Shown here one piece after another: positions 59,667 to 59,746 of a stretch of 59,746 bases of DNA; within the stretch, counting starts at the first letter, position 1; every line of letters begins with the position of its first letter. The DNA comes from JAFGIG01 sp964397545 (GTDB lineage Bacteria > SDB-A), in NCBI GenBank assembly GCA_964397545.1, contig CAYNIW010000015.1:1-59746 (forward strand). Direction: 5' to 3'. The notes beneath the pieces were generated by a model, which searched no databases, had not been told where the DNA came from, and was given only the letters and a program-made list of their open reading frames with translations. The position numbers were made by a program, and so were the translations under genes.

Positions 59667-59746
59667 TTTCATTCTCCTTTACTTTTGTTTGTTTTCTTTT
59701 CTTGCCGGCACTGTTTTGAGTTAATTAACTCGCTGAGCTCGAATAA

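Larger units (their letters stand above)
57956..59740. repeat. Copy 2 of the 1785-base direct repeat
   Basis: Apparently identical to 54474-56258 and in the same orientation, 1697 bases away. It carries the exporter 5' end, maturase A, the hairpin (59483-59508) and the precursor. Only six bases (GAATAA) follow before the sequence ends; they differ from those after copy 1. Confidence 0.9.

Noticed and set aside
1..59746. CRISPR array
   Set aside because: No regularly spaced repeats with unique spacers were seen; the only tandem repeats have two or three short units.

Overview
The window looks like chromosomal DNA of an uncultured bacterium of the FCB type (candidate division WOR-3/Stahlbacteria, Cloacimonadota and similar lineages). 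This is inferred from a PorV/UPF0164-like outer-membrane protein, secreted beta-propellers with FlgD-like C-terminal domains, a lamin-tail secreted protein and a GlmL-type protein. No 16S rRNA is present, so the placement is tentative. Most of the window has moderate GC; the last 5 kb is clearly AT-rich. TGA, TAA and TAG all end genes.

Layout. 1-8.8 kb (minus strand): a DUF1848 protein cut by the window edge, small conserved proteins, a Kef-type antiporter, a prolyl oligopeptidase, an MscS channel and a methyltransferase. 9-13.8 kb: a secreted propeller protein interrupted by an in-frame TGA, a secreted C69 peptidase, a two-gene membrane unit and a DUF6530 protein. 13.8-24.5 kb (plus strand): an accessory stretch of mostly single genes: a broken ribbon-helix-helix antitoxin, two methyltransferases sharing a hairpin leader, an AbrB-like protein, a WD40-like protein, a cation/proton antiporter overlapping an EIIA-like regulator, a Cdd1-like protein, a nucleotidyltransferase, a ferredoxin-like oxidoreductase, a nitrilase and a Ca2+/Na+ antiporter. 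24.6-25.4 kb (minus strand): tRNA-Lys, tRNA-Arg(ACG), tadA and tRNA-Ser. TadA modifies tRNA-Arg(ACG), its immediate neighbour.

25.5-41.9 kb is one long co-directional series. It starts with four envelope or secreted proteins and continues with argS, an EamA transporter, a MutL/GlmL-like protein, its unnamed partner, recO, purC, an inositol-phosphatase-like gene and glycogen phosphorylase. Several junctions are one-base-shift overlaps (ATGA, TTGA and possibly CTGA). 41.9-52.8 kb holds a PorV-like/lamin-tail pair, trxB, an unrecognised helical protein, a methyltransferase, a zinc-ribbon/propeller protein, CapA, queD-folE2 (queuosine/pterin branch), a well-expressed-looking secreted protein with its own promoter and terminator, a nitroreductase and threonine aldolase.

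The most interesting part is 52.9-59.7 kb (minus strand), a peptide natural-product (RiPP) locus. It has a 49-residue Cys-rich precursor too short for routine gene calling, a radical SAM/SPASM maturase and an ABC exporter. A 1785-bp block carrying precursor, maturase and exporter 5' end occurs twice as an apparently exact direct repeat. Between the copies lie a truncated, chimeric exporter fragment and a second, diverged maturase. The sequence ends 6 bases after the second copy, so the array may continue.
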